Of a stretch of 64,000 nt of DNA, positions 25,614 through 34,620 are shown one piece after another. Both the position numbers and the translations under genes were made by a program. The notes below the pieces were generated by a model, which saw only the letters and a list, made by a program, of their open reading frames with translations, made no database searches and was not told the DNA's origin. The stretch's first letter is position 1. Each line of letters starts with the position of its first letter. This DNA comes from Paenibacillus oceani. Its GTDB lineage: Bacteria > Bacillota > Bacilli > Paenibacillales > NBRC-103111. The DNA lies in contig NZ_JACXJA010000027.1 in NCBI RefSeq assembly GCF_014705615.1, positions 1 through 64,000 of the forward strand, in the 5' to 3' direction.

Positions 25614-25899
25614 TTCGGTCTCCTTTTGCCAGCTGGATACGGCGGGTTCAGACATCCCGCCTGCAGCGTGATAGGTGGGTTCGCTTCCTATCATAACGAT
25701 TGCCGCAAATCGCCAGGAAGTGGCAAAAGGGCCAAGATCGTAGTCATATAGACTAATTTAATGAGGCGGGATTACCGAATCCAGGGTAGGACAAGGAGCA
25801 TCGCGGTGGCGCTGAGACACTAACTTCATGAAAGTTTCTATAATTGTAATCAAAATCACAGGACAGAAGGCGGAAAATTGGGTAAACTGAATGTATACC

Positions 25900-25911
25900 C
25901 ATACACGTATG
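25900..25911. promoter_or_regulatory. Small palindrome upstream of the CoA-disulfide reductase gene
   Basis: CATAC-AC-GTATG lies 30 bp before the start, flanked by TATACC. It is a candidate operator for a persulfide or thiol-responsive regulator, but no such regulator is encoded nearby. The rest of the 327-bp gap 25614-25940 shows no gene. Confidence 0.3.
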
Positions 25912-25940
25912 AGTAAATGGAATAATTGGGGGAGTGCCTA

Positions 25941-27605
25941 ATGAAGAAAAAGATCCTTATCGTCGGAGGAGTAGCGGGAGGTGCGTCAGCGGCAGCCAGA
26001 CTAAGGAGACTGGATGAGCATGCGGATATTATATTGTTCGAGCGGGACGGATACATTTCATTCGCCAACTGCGGTCTGCCTTATTATATCGGGGAGACGA
26101 TTCAGGAGCGGTCCAAGCTGATGGTGCAGACGCCCGAAGGGATGAAGGCCCGATTCAACCTTGACGTCCGGACCCACAGCGAAGTGATCCGGGTCGATCC
26201 GGAGCGGAAGCGGGTAGAGGTCCGCAGCGCGGATAAGGGAATCTACGAGGAATCGTACGATTTCTTGGTCCTGTCTCCCGGCGCCAAGCCGATAAAACCT
26301 CCAATACCGGGAATCGAGAACGGGTTTATTTATACGCTCAGGAACATTCCGGATACGGACCGGATCAAAGCTCATGTCGATCAGCAGAACGTGAAAAGCG
26401 CGATTGTAGTCGGAGGCGGCTTTATCGGAGTGGAGATGGCTGAGAACTTGCGGCAGAGGGGATTGGAGGTCGCCTTGGTGGAGGCCGCTCCTCATATACT
26501 TGCTCCCTTCGATTCGGAGATGGTCGCTTTCGCCGAGAAGGAGCTGGAGGACCATGGCGTGGTGCTGTACCTCGGTGACGGTGTGCGGACATTCCGGGAG
26601 CGCGATCAAGGGATCGAGGTGTTGCTGGACAGCGGAACGGCTCTACCCGCCGATATGGTCATTCTGGCGATCGGCGTCACTCCGGATACGGGATTCCTGA
26701 AAGATTCGGGTATCGGGCTCGGACCGCGCGGCCATATCCAAGTAAACGGGTTTATGCAGACGAATAAAGAAGGCGTCTATGCGGTAGGAGACGCGGTAGA
26801 GGTCATCGATTACGTGAACGGCAGCGTGATGGCCGTACCGCTGGCGGGACCTGCTAACAAGCAGGGCAGAATCGCCGCGGATCATATATGCGGTCTGGAA
26901 TCAGCTTACAAAGGAACGCAAGGAACCGCCATTATTCAAATATTCGGCCTGACCGGCGCCAGTACCGGTAACAGTGAGAGGACGCTGATGCGTCTGGGAA
27001 TCCCGTACCACGTGCTGTACGTGCACCCGAATTCTCATGCCGCCTATTATCCCGGCGCCGCTCCGATCGCGATCAAGCTGCTGTTTAATGGACAGGGCAA
27101 GCTGCTGGGCGCGCAAGCGTTCGGCTCGGAGGGCGTGGATAAACGGATGGACGTAATCTCCACGGTACAACGCTTGGACGGAACGGTGTACGACTTGGCC
27201 GAATTGGAGCTGTCTTACGCGCCGCCGTACTCGTCGGCCAAAGACCCGGTGAATATGGCGGGATACTTGGCGGAAAATATACTGGGCGGGTTGACCGAGG
27301 TAGTTACGTATAAGGATGTGGATCAGAGAAAAGAAGGCGAGCAGATCGTTCTCGACGTAAGAACGAAAGCCGAATACGACAAAGGGCATATCGAAGGGGC
27401 CGTCCATATTCCGGTCGACGAGCTGCGCAGCCGGATGCACGAATTGGATCCGGACAAAGAGATTTACGCCTATTGCGCCGTCGGCGTGAGGGGACATGTC
27501 GCTTCCCGAATATTGACCCAGCACGGATATCGGGTCAAAAACGTAACCGGCGGCTACAGAACGTACGCGATGTCCCGGTATGCGGCCGGGAAGCGGGGAC
27601 GATAA
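25941..27605 (+). CDS. CoA-disulfide reductase with C-terminal rhodanese domain
   Basis: A 554-aa flavoenzyme of the CoADR-Rhd type. The N-terminal FAD-binding GGVAGGASAAAR precedes the active-site Cys44 in YISFANCGLPYY; a second dinucleotide fold (VVGGGFIGVEMAE) binds NAD(P)H; GVYAVGDAVE is the second FAD motif. Residues from about 465 form a rhodanese domain with catalytic Cys512 in YAYCAVGVRGH. Such enzymes reduce CoA disulfides, CoA persulfides or polysulfides. The ATG at 25941 has GGGGGAG eight bases upstream. It is monocistronic, ending at a large terminator. Confidence 0.92.
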   Translation: MKKKILIVGGVAGGASAAARLRRLDEHADIILFERDGYISFANCGLPYYIGETIQERSKLMVQTPEGMKARFNLDVRTHSEVIRVDPERKRVEVRSADKGIYEESYDFLVLSPGAKPIKPPIPGIENGFIYTLRNIPDTDRIKAHVDQQNVKSAIVVGGGFIGVEMAENLRQRGLEVALVEAAPHILAPFDSEMVAFAEKELEDHGVVLYLGDGVRTFRERDQGIEVLLDSGTALPADMVILAIGVTPDTGFLKDSGIGLGPRGHIQVNGFMQTNKEGVYAVGDAVEVIDYVNGSVMAVPLAGPANKQGRIAADHICGLESAYKGTQGTAIIQIFGLTGASTGNSERTLMRLGIPYHVLYVHPNSHAAYYPGAAPIAIKLLFNGQGKLLGAQAFGSEGVDKRMDVISTVQRLDGTVYDLAELELSYAPPYSSAKDPVNMAGYLAENILGGLTEVVTYKDVDQRKEGEQIVLDVRTKAEYDKGHIEGAVHIPVDELRSRMHELDPDKEIYAYCAVGVRGHVASRILTQHGYRVKNVTGGYRTYAMSRYAAGKRGR

Positions 27606-27633
27606 AACGCGGCCAAAGCTTGAACCGGGACAT

Positions 27634-27692
27634 GTAAAGAAAACGAACCTCCGGCCCGCCAATCGGCGGGGAGCGGAGGTTCGTTTCTTTAC
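27634..27692 (+). terminator. Large terminator hairpin after CoADR
   Basis: GTAAAGAAAACGAACCTCCG pairs with CGGAGGTTCGTTTCTTTAC over 19-20 bp (one bulged A), with an inner GCC/GGC. It starts about 30 bp past the stop. Confidence 0.85.
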
Positions 27693-27880
27693 ATCGTCCG
27701 GCCGGGCGCAACCATTCTTCTTCATCGTGGACGGCAGCTGTACAACTACCGCAACGATCCGCCGGGAGAGCGAATTTGTATCCGAAGGGATAATAGGTGG
27801 GATCCTTTTGATTTGATAAAATGGGATACACAACCAATGGGCGCGACCTGATGCGGATCAGAAGGAGAGACAGGCTTGGT

Positions 27881-28060
27881 ATGAAAATGAATATCGATAT
27901 CGTGAAAGTTATGGAACAGTTAGGTTTGGATCCGGCTGTTCTCGAACAAGTCCATCAGCAATTTTCCCGGCAGAAGCAGGAAAGTGCCCGGCCGAGCCGG
28001 GTTCGTCCAGGCGGACTGTCGGAAGGGAACGAGGCGGACGTCTGTGAGGATGCAGGATGA
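27881..28060 (+). CDS. Small hypothetical protein
   Basis: A possible 59-aa protein beginning MKMNIDIVKVMEQLGLDP, with an amphipathic N-terminal helix and a basic, disordered C terminus. AAGGAGAG lies about 12 bases before the ATG. It follows no promoter I can name and lies between the CoADR terminator and a hairpin at 28129. No family is recognised; it could be a chance frame. Confidence 0.4.
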   Translation: MKMNIDIVKVMEQLGLDPAVLEQVHQQFSRQKQESARPSRVRPGGLSEGNEADVCEDAG

Positions 28061-28128
28061 CGTGATATGTCTTTTCTTGAAGGGGGGACTGCCCGGCATA
28101 GGTGGCAGAAACGGTGTATACAGTAGTA

Positions 28129-28163
28129 GCCTCTAACCCCACTCTATGTGTGGGGTTAGAGGC
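28129..28163. terminator. Perfect 12-bp hairpin between convergent genes
   Basis: GCCTCTAACCCC (28129-28140) and GGGGTTAGAGGC (28152-28163) pair perfectly around an 11-base loop. It lies 19 bp past the end of the minus-strand gene; T-runs are weak on both sides. Confidence 0.55.
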
Positions 28164-28181
28164 GAATGTTTGTAGTATAAA

Positions 28182-28496
28182 CTACTTCAGGTTATTAAAA
28201 GCACTATCTTTCAATTTTTTGAATCCATCATCATGCAGATAAAGGTCTCTTTCTCTTAAATCTTTACCGTCTATATTGATCTTACCCTGATATAATGCAT
28301 GAATCCAGTAAGCGTTTCGTTGCTCGGACCAGTTGAGAAATAGGATGTATTTAGCATTATCGTACAACTTCACGTTGGCTTCGGAAGATTTTACTTCTGC
28401 AACGATCCGTCGATCTGCAATCTGGTACCCTACAATTGCCAAAACGAGCGAGAGGGAAACAACGATCCCAGTGACAATTCGCTTTTTACTTTTCAT
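28182..28496 (-). CDS. Small membrane-anchored hypothetical protein
   Basis: A 104-aa protein with a basic N terminus (MKSKKR) and one membrane helix (about 8-25, TGIVVSLSLVLAIVGYQIA), followed by an extracytoplasmic domain of about 75 residues. No family is recognised. AAGAGG lies upstream of the ATG at 28496. The gene is more AT-rich than its neighbours, which may point to recent acquisition. It is divergent from the MFS transporter. Confidence 0.6.
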   Translation of the reverse strand: MKSKKRIVTGIVVSLSLVLAIVGYQIADRRIVAEVKSSEANVKLYDNAKYILFLNWSEQRNAYWIHALYQGKINIDGKDLRERDLYLHDDGFKKLKDSAFNNLK

Positions 28497-28626
28497 GGAT
28501 ACACACACCTCTTATAAGTAATCGATACCACTACTTATTTGAATGCAATCATTTCGCCCACATTAATATTAACGACCTAAAAAAAGGAAGAGTTTCAAAC
28601 GCTTTTATGAAGCCGTCTTTCGTTCC

Positions 28627-28660
28627 TGACACACAGTTGTCAACAACGAAACGTTATGAT
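28627..28660 (+). promoter_or_regulatory. Operator-promoter of the MFS transporter shared with the WYL gene
   Basis: TGACA-N6-TGTCA (28627-28642) is a perfect inverted repeat, followed 12 bases later by TATGAT (28655-28660). The same arrangement, with the core CCTGACAyACAGyTGTC and identical spacing to TATGAT, lies before the WYL regulator at 30266-30299. Confidence 0.65.
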
Positions 28661-28716
28661 GATTACAGATTCGGATTCACATTACCTGAAACAAAGAAAG
28701 GAACGGGAACCTTCCA

Positions 28717-30255
28717 ATGACCAAAACAAAAGCGAAAAACAATCTGGGTGTAATCATCGCGGGGCTTCTGCTCGCCATCCTGATGGCTTCGATGGACAAT
28801 ACGATCGTGGCGACTGCGATGGGGACGATCGTCGGGGAGATCGGAGGTCTGGACAAATTCGTCTGGGCGACGTCCGCTTACATGATTGCGGAGATGGCGG
28901 GCATGCCGATCTTCGGGAAACTGTCCGATATGTACGGGCGCAAACGGTTTTTCATTTTCGGAATTATCGTCTTTATGATCGGCTCCGCTTTATGCGGAAT
29001 GGCGGAATCGATCGTGCAGCTCAGCCTGTATAGAGGGATTCAGGGAATCGGCGCCGGCGCGATGGTGTCGATTGCGTTCACGATTATGTTCGACGTCGTG
29101 GCGCCGGAGAACCGCGGCAAGATGACCGGCATGTTCGGCGCTTTATTCGGCTTGTCCAGCATTGCGGCTCCGCTGCTCGGAGGGTACATCACCGACTCCC
29201 TTCATTGGGGATGGATTTTTTACATCAATTTGCCGCTCGGTTTGATTGCTTTCGTCTTCATCGCGTTTTTCTACAAGGAGTCCAAGGAGCATTCCAAGCA
29301 AAAGATCGATTTTCTGGGCGCGTTTTTGCTGGTGGGTGCGATTGTCTGTCTGATGTTCGCGATCGAACTGGGAGGCAAAGTGTACGCTTGGGGTTCGCTG
29401 CAAATCGGAGGTTTGTTCACGGGATTTGCCATTCTCGTCGTGCTGCTTATTGTGGTGGAGCGAAGAGCGGCCGAACCGATCATATCGTTCCGGATGTTCC
29501 GCAGCCGTCTCTATACGACGAGCAACCTGGTCGCCATGCTTAGCGGAGCTTCGTTTATGACAGCCTCGATGTTCATCCCGATCTATATTCAGGGTGTGCT
29601 GGGAGGCACGGCGACGAACGCGGGGCTTGTCCTGCTTCCGATGATGGTCGGCTCGGTGGTGACGGCGACGGTGGGCGGATTTCTGATGTCCAAACTGCCG
29701 TATCGGACGATCCTGATTCCGACGCTCGTGATTCTGGTCGGCGGGATTGCGCTGCTGGCTGCGATGTCGGCGGAATCGCCTCGATTCCTGATGACGATTT
29801 ATATGATTCTGGTAGGACTCGGCATCGGGGCGTCCTTCTCGGTGCTCAGCAGCGCCGCGATCCATACGTTCCCGGCCGCACAGCGGGGAGCCGCCACGTC
29901 GACGCTGAACTTCAACCGTTCGCTCGGCATGACGCTCGGCATTACGATTTTCGGCATCATCCAAAGCCATTCGCTCACGGGCAAACTGACGAGCGCATTC
30001 GGAGGCGGCGACGCGGCGAATATGCCGGCAGGTATCAACTTCGGCGATCCGTATGTCCTGTTAAATCCCGCAATTCGCCAGACGATGGACCAGAAGGCGC
30101 TCAGCCTGATCACCGAAGGACTGTCTTCCTCGATCGCTTCGACGTTCGCCTGGACGTTGATCCCTGCCGTGCTCGCGGTGGCCGCGGCGTTTATCATGAG
30201 CCGGGAGAAGCTCGACCCGTCCTCGCAGGCGGACGAATACGCCGCTTCGCATTAA
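28717..30255 (+). CDS. MFS multidrug efflux transporter (DHA2/EmrB-QacA type)
   Basis: A 512-aa proton antiporter with about fourteen membrane helices, the length and topology of the DHA2 family. The helix-1 motif MASMDNTIVATA (motif D1) and the loop 2-3 motif GKLSDMYGRKRFF (motif A) are clear, as is LYRGIQGIGAGAM (motif B) and the motif C-like GLSSIAAPLLGGYITD. It exports unknown hydrophobic compounds. The downstream WYL regulator gene starts 79 bp later from its own promoter, and both promoters share an inverted repeat, so the pump is probably regulated by that protein. Confidence 0.92.
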   Translation: MTKTKAKNNLGVIIAGLLLAILMASMDNTIVATAMGTIVGEIGGLDKFVWATSAYMIAEMAGMPIFGKLSDMYGRKRFFIFGIIVFMIGSALCGMAESIVQLSLYRGIQGIGAGAMVSIAFTIMFDVVAPENRGKMTGMFGALFGLSSIAAPLLGGYITDSLHWGWIFYINLPLGLIAFVFIAFFYKESKEHSKQKIDFLGAFLLVGAIVCLMFAIELGGKVYAWGSLQIGGLFTGFAILVVLLIVVERRAAEPIISFRMFRSRLYTTSNLVAMLSGASFMTASMFIPIYIQGVLGGTATNAGLVLLPMMVGSVVTATVGGFLMSKLPYRTILIPTLVILVGGIALLAAMSAESPRFLMTIYMILVGLGIGASFSVLSSAAIHTFPAAQRGAATSTLNFNRSLGMTLGITIFGIIQSHSLTGKLTSAFGGGDAANMPAGINFGDPYVLLNPAIRQTMDQKALSLITEGLSSSIASTFAWTLIPAVLAVAAAFIMSREKLDPSSQADEYAASH

Positions 30256-30265
30256 GACCCGATCC

Positions 30266-30299
30266 TGACATACAGCTGTCGGGGAAAATCAGGTATGAT
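30266..30299 (+). promoter_or_regulatory. Operator-promoter of the WYL regulator
   Basis: TGACA-tacagc-TGTCG (30266-30281) and TATGAT (30294-30299), with the same spacing as upstream of the MFS gene. This suggests autoregulation. Confidence 0.6.
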
Positions 30300-30334
30300 G
30301 AATGTACTATTCTCCGCAGCTGGAGGTTCGCTGA

Positions 30335-31279
30335 ATGAAACTGGAACGGCTGATGGCCATCACCATCTTATTACTGAACCGTAAACGGGTGCAGGCGCAG
30401 GAGCTTGCCGAGCGGCTGGAAGTATCGCTGCGCACGATATACCGCGACCTGGAGTCGCTCAGCCTCGCGGGCATTCCGATCGTGTCCTATACGGGAACGG
30501 AAGGCGGCTATGAAATTATGGAGAGCTTTCGCCTGGATCGTCAAATGTTGTCGCTCGATGAGCTGATCGTGTTATGCACCGCCCTGCGGGGTCTCCAGTC
30601 GACGCAGGCGCCGACCCCCGCCAATATGGACCGGCTGCTCGATAAGGTCGGCGCGCTGGTGTCGCAAGCGGAGCAGGATCGGTTCGCAGACGGCGACCAG
30701 ATTCTGATCGATCTGACCCCTTGGAGAAATAACGGCGCGGAACGGACCAAGTACGAATCGCTGCAAAAAGCCGTCCAAGACAAAAAGCTGATAAGCTTCG
30801 CCTACACCGACGGCAAAGGGGAAGAGACCGAGCGCCTCGTCGAGCCTATGGGGCTCGCTCTTAAAAGCTACTCCTGGTATTTGCACGGCTATTGCTTGAG
30901 CCGCGAGGATTACCGGATCTTCAAGCTGTCCCGCATCCGGACCCTGGAGGTTCAGCCGGAATCGTTCGAGCGCCGGGCGATGACGCTGTCGATGCTGAAC
31001 GAGCGGTGGACGGCGCCCCGGACCGAGCGTACGGTCGATCTTGTTCTGCGGTTTACGGGAGAATCCAAAGTACATGCATCGGACTATTTCGACGAGAAAG
31101 AAATCGAAAAGCAGCCGGACGGATCGCTCCTGGTCCGGACTGCCCTGCCTGACGAAAAGTGGATGATCGGGTTCCTGCTCCGTTTCCGTACCGAAGTGCT
31201 TATACTGGAGCCTGCCCATCTGGCCGCAGCCGTACGCCGCACGGCGCTCGAAATAGCGGCTTTGTATCCATCCTCCTAG
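30335..31279 (+). CDS. WYL-domain transcriptional regulator (YafY type)
   Basis: A 314-aa regulator. The N-terminal 55 residues form an HTH_11-type winged helix (QAQELAERLEVSLRTIYRDLESL, then a GGYE wing). The WYL domain spans about 140-215, with the ligand-loop SYSWYLHGYCLSREDYRIFKLSRI in place of a strict WYL. A WCX-like C-terminal extension (230-314) is present. WYL domains sense ligands, often nucleotides. It ends four bases into the convergent HAAS gene. It likely regulates itself and the MFS pump through the shared repeat. Confidence 0.9.
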   Translation: MKLERLMAITILLLNRKRVQAQELAERLEVSLRTIYRDLESLSLAGIPIVSYTGTEGGYEIMESFRLDRQMLSLDELIVLCTALRGLQSTQAPTPANMDRLLDKVGALVSQAEQDRFADGDQILIDLTPWRNNGAERTKYESLQKAVQDKKLISFAYTDGKGEETERLVEPMGLALKSYSWYLHGYCLSREDYRIFKLSRIRTLEVQPESFERRAMTLSMLNERWTAPRTERTVDLVLRFTGESKVHASDYFDEKEIEKQPDGSLLVRTALPDEKWMIGFLLRFRTEVLILEPAHLAAAVRRTALEIAALYPSS

Positions 31280-32295
31280 CAAACGTCTTTAATCTTGTAG
31301 CCTTTTACAACAGAAGCAATCACTTGAACGGCAACGACGATCCCGATCAGAGAAAGCAAGCTTTCCGTAGCCCGATTCCAAATGGAGCTCGCCAACTCGT
31401 AAGCTTCGCTGCCGATCGGCGCCAACCCGCTGTCGGCCAACTGAGCCAAGAAATCGGGATTCCAGATCGACGCGTCGGAGAACATTGCCAAGGCAAGCAC
31501 AAAATGAAGCAGATGAATCACGATATCGGCGGCGATCAGCTTGGTGGTCCATCTGCCGAAGATAAACTTGGCGCAATCCAGCAGCACGCTGCCGGCGAGC
31601 AAAGCCCAGATAAACGGAAGAAACGTCCGGAACACTTCTTCATTAAAGAACGGCACCACGATCGACGAGCCTTCCGATGGAAATCTCCAGATGCCAAGCA
31701 GTCCGATAGAGAAGGTAAACAATACCGTGAACAGAATCGTAAAGATAATGCTGGCAATCGGATCGGCACGGCTGATCCGGGTCCGGGAATCGGGCAAGGG
31801 AGGCAGCTCGGACGGTTTCCAGGAGGCGTCTTCTTTGATTCCCAGCTTCTCCTTGCGGACACCGGCATAGTCGATAAAGCCGAAGACCACCGTGACCCAG
31901 GTGAAGCCCTGAAAGCACGCATTAATGAAAGAAAACAGATTGCCGACAAAATGGTCGAGCACGTTGGCCGGGTCCATAAACGTCTCGATGCCGAATACGG
32001 CGGTCATGGCGATTCCGATTGCGAACAGAACGACTTTGAGAATCGACACATAGGTCGGGAACAGTGCCGGGCTAATCAGATACTGCTTATATCCCCGGTA
32101 CTGGTCGGCCAGCTTGCGCGGATGGCCCAGCTCGAGGAGGACTTCCTCCACATCCTTCTCGGTCGGCTCCCCGCCCTGGATGCGCTCCTCCAGCATATCC
32201 TCGATTAATCCGTGAAGCTCCTTTTCGATATCCGCCCGCTGCGCTTCAGGCAGCTTGTGCGTTACTGCGTAGATGTATCTTTTAACCAATTCCAT
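31276..32295 (-). CDS. HAAS-domain membrane protein, partner of PadR
   Basis: A 339-aa protein. Its cytoplasmic N-terminal 90 residues (YIYAVTHKLPEAQRADIEKE, then PTEKDVEEVLLELGHPRKLA) match the HAAS signalling domain found next to PadR regulators. The remainder has about six to seven membrane helices. The ATG at 32295 has GGAGGGGG upstream and overlaps the padR gene by 14 bp. PadR-HAAS pairs are thought to link an envelope signal to transcription; which signal is unknown. Its 3' end overlaps the convergent WYL gene by four bases. Confidence 0.8.
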   Translation of the reverse strand: MELVKRYIYAVTHKLPEAQRADIEKELHGLIEDMLEERIQGGEPTEKDVEEVLLELGHPRKLADQYRGYKQYLISPALFPTYVSILKVVLFAIGIAMTAVFGIETFMDPANVLDHFVGNLFSFINACFQGFTWVTVVFGFIDYAGVRKEKLGIKEDASWKPSELPPLPDSRTRISRADPIASIIFTILFTVLFTFSIGLLGIWRFPSEGSSIVVPFFNEEVFRTFLPFIWALLAGSVLLDCAKFIFGRWTTKLIAADIVIHLLHFVLALAMFSDASIWNPDFLAQLADSGLAPIGSEAYELASSIWNRATESLLSLIGIVVAVQVIASVVKGYKIKDVC

Positions 32296-32641
32296 CGTTG
32301 TTTCCCCCTCCGCCAATCAAGCTTTCGATACTGACACTCAGGCTTTTCCATTCCAGGCACAGCTGTTCGTACACTTCTTTCCCGGCGGGACTGAGCACAT
32401 AATATTTCCGGGGGCGGGCTTCATTCGTGTCCCAGCTGCTCTCAAGCAGTTCCTGCTTCTCGAGTCGGCGCAAGAGCGGGTACAGGGTACCCGGGTCGAC
32501 GTTAATCCCGTTCTCCTCCAGCACGGTAACCAGCGAATAGCCGTACTGCGGTTCGGACAATAAACTGAGCACGCCGATAATAATCGTTCCTCGCCGAAGC
32601 TCTTGGGTTAATCCGTTAATCGTCTCCGTAAGTTCCTTCAT
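32282..32641 (-). CDS. PadR-family transcriptional regulator
   Basis: A 119-aa regulator with a PadR winged helix (GVLSLLSEPQYGYSLVTVLE, PGTLYPLLRRLEKQELL, RKYYVLSPAGKEVYEQL) and a short C-terminal helix for dimerisation. Its gene overlaps the HAAS membrane gene, so they form an operon. A promoter lies directly upstream on the minus strand, flanked by ATACT/AGTAT half-sites that could be its operator. Confidence 0.92.
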   Translation of the reverse strand: MKELTETINGLTQELRRGTIIIGVLSLLSEPQYGYSLVTVLEENGINVDPGTLYPLLRRLEKQELLESSWDTNEARPRKYYVLSPAGKEVYEQLCLEWKSLSVSIESLIGGGGNNDGIG

Positions 32642-32661
32642 TGGTATCAGCTCCTGTTGTT

Positions 32662-32691
32662 ATCATACTGTACGACACACACTATTGTAAA
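32662..32691 (-). promoter_or_regulatory. Promoter of padR-HAAS
   Basis: On the minus strand TTTACA (32691-32686), 18 bp, TATGAT (32667-32662). ATACT and AGTAT flank the spacer, forming a possible autoregulatory operator. Confidence 0.6.
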
Positions 32692-32734
32692 TAGTATAAT
32701 ATCATATATTTCATAATATTATTGATGTTCGCAT

Positions 32735-32777
32735 AAAAAAATCCCCCGTCGGATCGGTTAACGATCTGACGAAGGGA
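32735..32777 (-). terminator. Terminator of the second DUF420 gene
   Basis: On the minus strand ATCCC and CGTC-GATCG pair with CGATC-GACG and GGGAT, followed by seven Ts. It lies just past the stop at 32799. Confidence 0.85.
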
Positions 32778-32798
32778 TGGATTCAACTACCCGTATAT

Positions 32799-33338
32799 TT
32801 AATAATAAGGCGAAATCATCAAGTAGACGAGCACGCCCGTCAAGCTGACATACAACCAGATCGGCATCGTCCACCGGGCCAGCTTGCGGTGCTTCGGCAC
32901 GTTCATCTGAAGACCGCGGGCCAGCGTAAATAAAGCAAGGGGCACAATGACGGCGGCCAGTACGATGTGCGTGATCAGGATGAAATAATAAAGGCCCGCC
33001 AATACTCCGCTGCCGCCGTACGAAGTCGATTCGGACAAAGAGTGGTAGGTAAGATACGACACCAGGAAGAAGGCGGTCGATGTAAAAGCGGCAAATATAA
33101 AGTTTCGGTGCCAGACGATGTTTTTACGGATAATCATGATCAGCGCCAACACGAGAAACACGAAGGTGAACCCGTTCAGTATCGCGTTAAACTTGGGCAA
33201 ATAGGTGTAATCTTTACTGGCGTCGCCCATTTGCGGCATAAACAGCAAGGCGAGCACGATGCCGTTAATGATCACGGTCAAAGCGACGACGATAATCGTA
33301 ATCAAGCGCTCCTGACCGGCGTTTTTCGATCGTTTCAT
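32799..33338 (-). CDS. Second DUF420 membrane protein
   Basis: A 179-aa protein with five membrane helices and DUF420 signatures: IVWHRNFIFAAF with the helix-2 His, SYLTYHSLSES, THIVLAAVIVPLA and VPKHRKLARWTM. It is a distant paralogue of the protein at 13133-13597 and is slightly longer at the N terminus. The ATG at 33338 has AAAGGAG eight bases upstream. DUF420 proteins include the oxidase maturation factor CtaM; this copy is not next to oxidase genes, so it may serve another terminal oxidase or a separate role. Confidence 0.85.
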   Translation of the reverse strand: MKRSKNAGQERLITIIVVALTVIINGIVLALLFMPQMGDASKDYTYLPKFNAILNGFTFVFLVLALIMIIRKNIVWHRNFIFAAFTSTAFFLVSYLTYHSLSESTSYGGSGVLAGLYYFILITHIVLAAVIVPLALFTLARGLQMNVPKHRKLARWTMPIWLYVSLTGVLVYLMISPYY

Positions 33339-33450
33339 GTCCGGGCTCCTTTCCAAGTGAGCGGTTCTGATGGCCGGTTACCGTTATCTTAAACTTGTGC
33401 CTGGACCGTGTCAACGACGCTTCTGTGAACGTTCGCGGGCTGCGAAAGCA

Positions 33451-33491
33451 GCAAAGCTCCGGTCACCGCGGGGAGCGGCTGCCGGAGCTTA
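33451..33491. terminator. Hairpin past the PhyH gene
   Basis: AAGCTCCGG pairs with CCGGAGCTT, with an inner CGC/GCG. It lies 36 bp past the stop of the minus-strand PhyH gene; the T-run is weak (TTTGCTGCTTTC). Confidence 0.5.
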
Positions 33492-33526
33492 AGGACGCCT
33501 GAGGCAAGGTGCGCGGCTTGCTGTCG

Positions 33527-34405
33527 TTACACCCGGTGGGCTTTCTGCGCCGGCTTCGCAAGCGCCTCTTTCCATAGGGTGCGCCAGACTTCATAGTCGC
33601 CCAGCACGCTCTCCGGACGACTGGCGCTGCGGGCGACGAACGAAGGATGGAAGTCGCGGCCGGAGGCGGCGCCGGTTTTGTGATACCTGAGGTCGAGCGA
33701 CCAGCGCACGATATCCGAACGGTTGGACGTTCCCCGGTGCGGCGTATATTTGTTCATGATGACGATCCCGCCTTTGCGGCACTCCGCGGTAATCGGCGGA
33801 TCGGAAGGCAGCAGCTCCTTGACGATGGTGGTGCCGCCTTCGGCCTGATGCTTCAGATAGCCGCCTTTAAAAGCGCCGGGTATGATCTCCATGCAGCCGG
33901 TTTCCTTTGTCGCGTCGACCAGAGGGAGCCAGAACGTAATCATTTCGGACGCCTCCGAATCGGGGGACGTAACGGCGGCATCCTGATGCCAAGGGACGTT
34001 CTCCATGCCGGCTGACTGCTCGCCCTCGCCTTTCCAGGGCATCTTCGACCGCAAATGCTGGATCGGATTGCAGGACAGCTCCCGTCCGAGCAAACATTCG
34101 GCGATATCGAGCAGCCGCTGATTGGTCAGAAAGGCGAACATCTCGCGCCCCAGCAGTTGCATAATGTCGAAGCCGCGGTTCATGTCCGGACATTGGGCAT
34201 GCAGCAGGGCAAACCGGCGCTCGAACGGTTCGTCTTCATGCAGCTCCGTAATCCGCCCATCCGCATGATAAGCACGCGCCCGTTCATCGATCAATCGTTC
34301 GATTTCGCGGATAACCGGCCCCAGATCGTCCTCTGTCAGCACATCCTCTACGATGACATAACCGTTGGTTTGAAAGTCGATGATTTGCTCAAGCGTTAAC
34401 GCCAT
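33527..34405 (-). CDS. Phytanoyl-CoA dioxygenase (PhyH) family protein
   Basis: A 292-aa Fe(II)/2-oxoglutarate-dependent oxygenase. The iron ligands are seen as HxD in PWHQDAAV and the distal His in YTPHRGTSNRSD; a following Arg (VRWSLDLRY) would bind 2-oxoglutarate. Such enzymes hydroxylate small molecules or lipids. The ATG at 34405 has AGGAGG seven bases upstream; the frame is open further upstream without a site. It is divergent from an AraC regulator 216 bp away, which may control it. Confidence 0.88.
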   Translation of the reverse strand: MALTLEQIIDFQTNGYVIVEDVLTEDDLGPVIREIERLIDERARAYHADGRITELHEDEPFERRFALLHAQCPDMNRGFDIMQLLGREMFAFLTNQRLLDIAECLLGRELSCNPIQHLRSKMPWKGEGEQSAGMENVPWHQDAAVTSPDSEASEMITFWLPLVDATKETGCMEIIPGAFKGGYLKHQAEGGTTIVKELLPSDPPITAECRKGGIVIMNKYTPHRGTSNRSDIVRWSLDLRYHKTGAASGRDFHPSFVARSASRPESVLGDYEVWRTLWKEALAKPAQKAHRV

Positions 34406-34620
34406 TCCGATTCCTCCTATAGGGTGGTTCGTTTCCCCCTCAGTATAAAAAATCGGCCCGGTCTGTTGTAGGAACAATCTATCCCGGAACCTGCACGATA
34501 TTATCCTGTCGGCTCTACCGTCCCGATTGCGGGCCAGTCTGGGAGGAAAACAGAACCGGTCATCGAAACTATACCTTACGCGAGTGCGGCCCAGACGAGC
34601 ACTGGAAAGGGGAGAGGCGG

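Noticed and set aside
28129-28163. Possible attachment site or IS end
   Set aside because: It is a perfect hairpin between convergent genes, which fits a terminator; no integrase or duplicate copy is visible.
31159-32208. 349-aa plus-strand frame
   Set aside because: It overlaps the WYL gene end and lies antisense to the HAAS gene; composition is that of a shadow frame.
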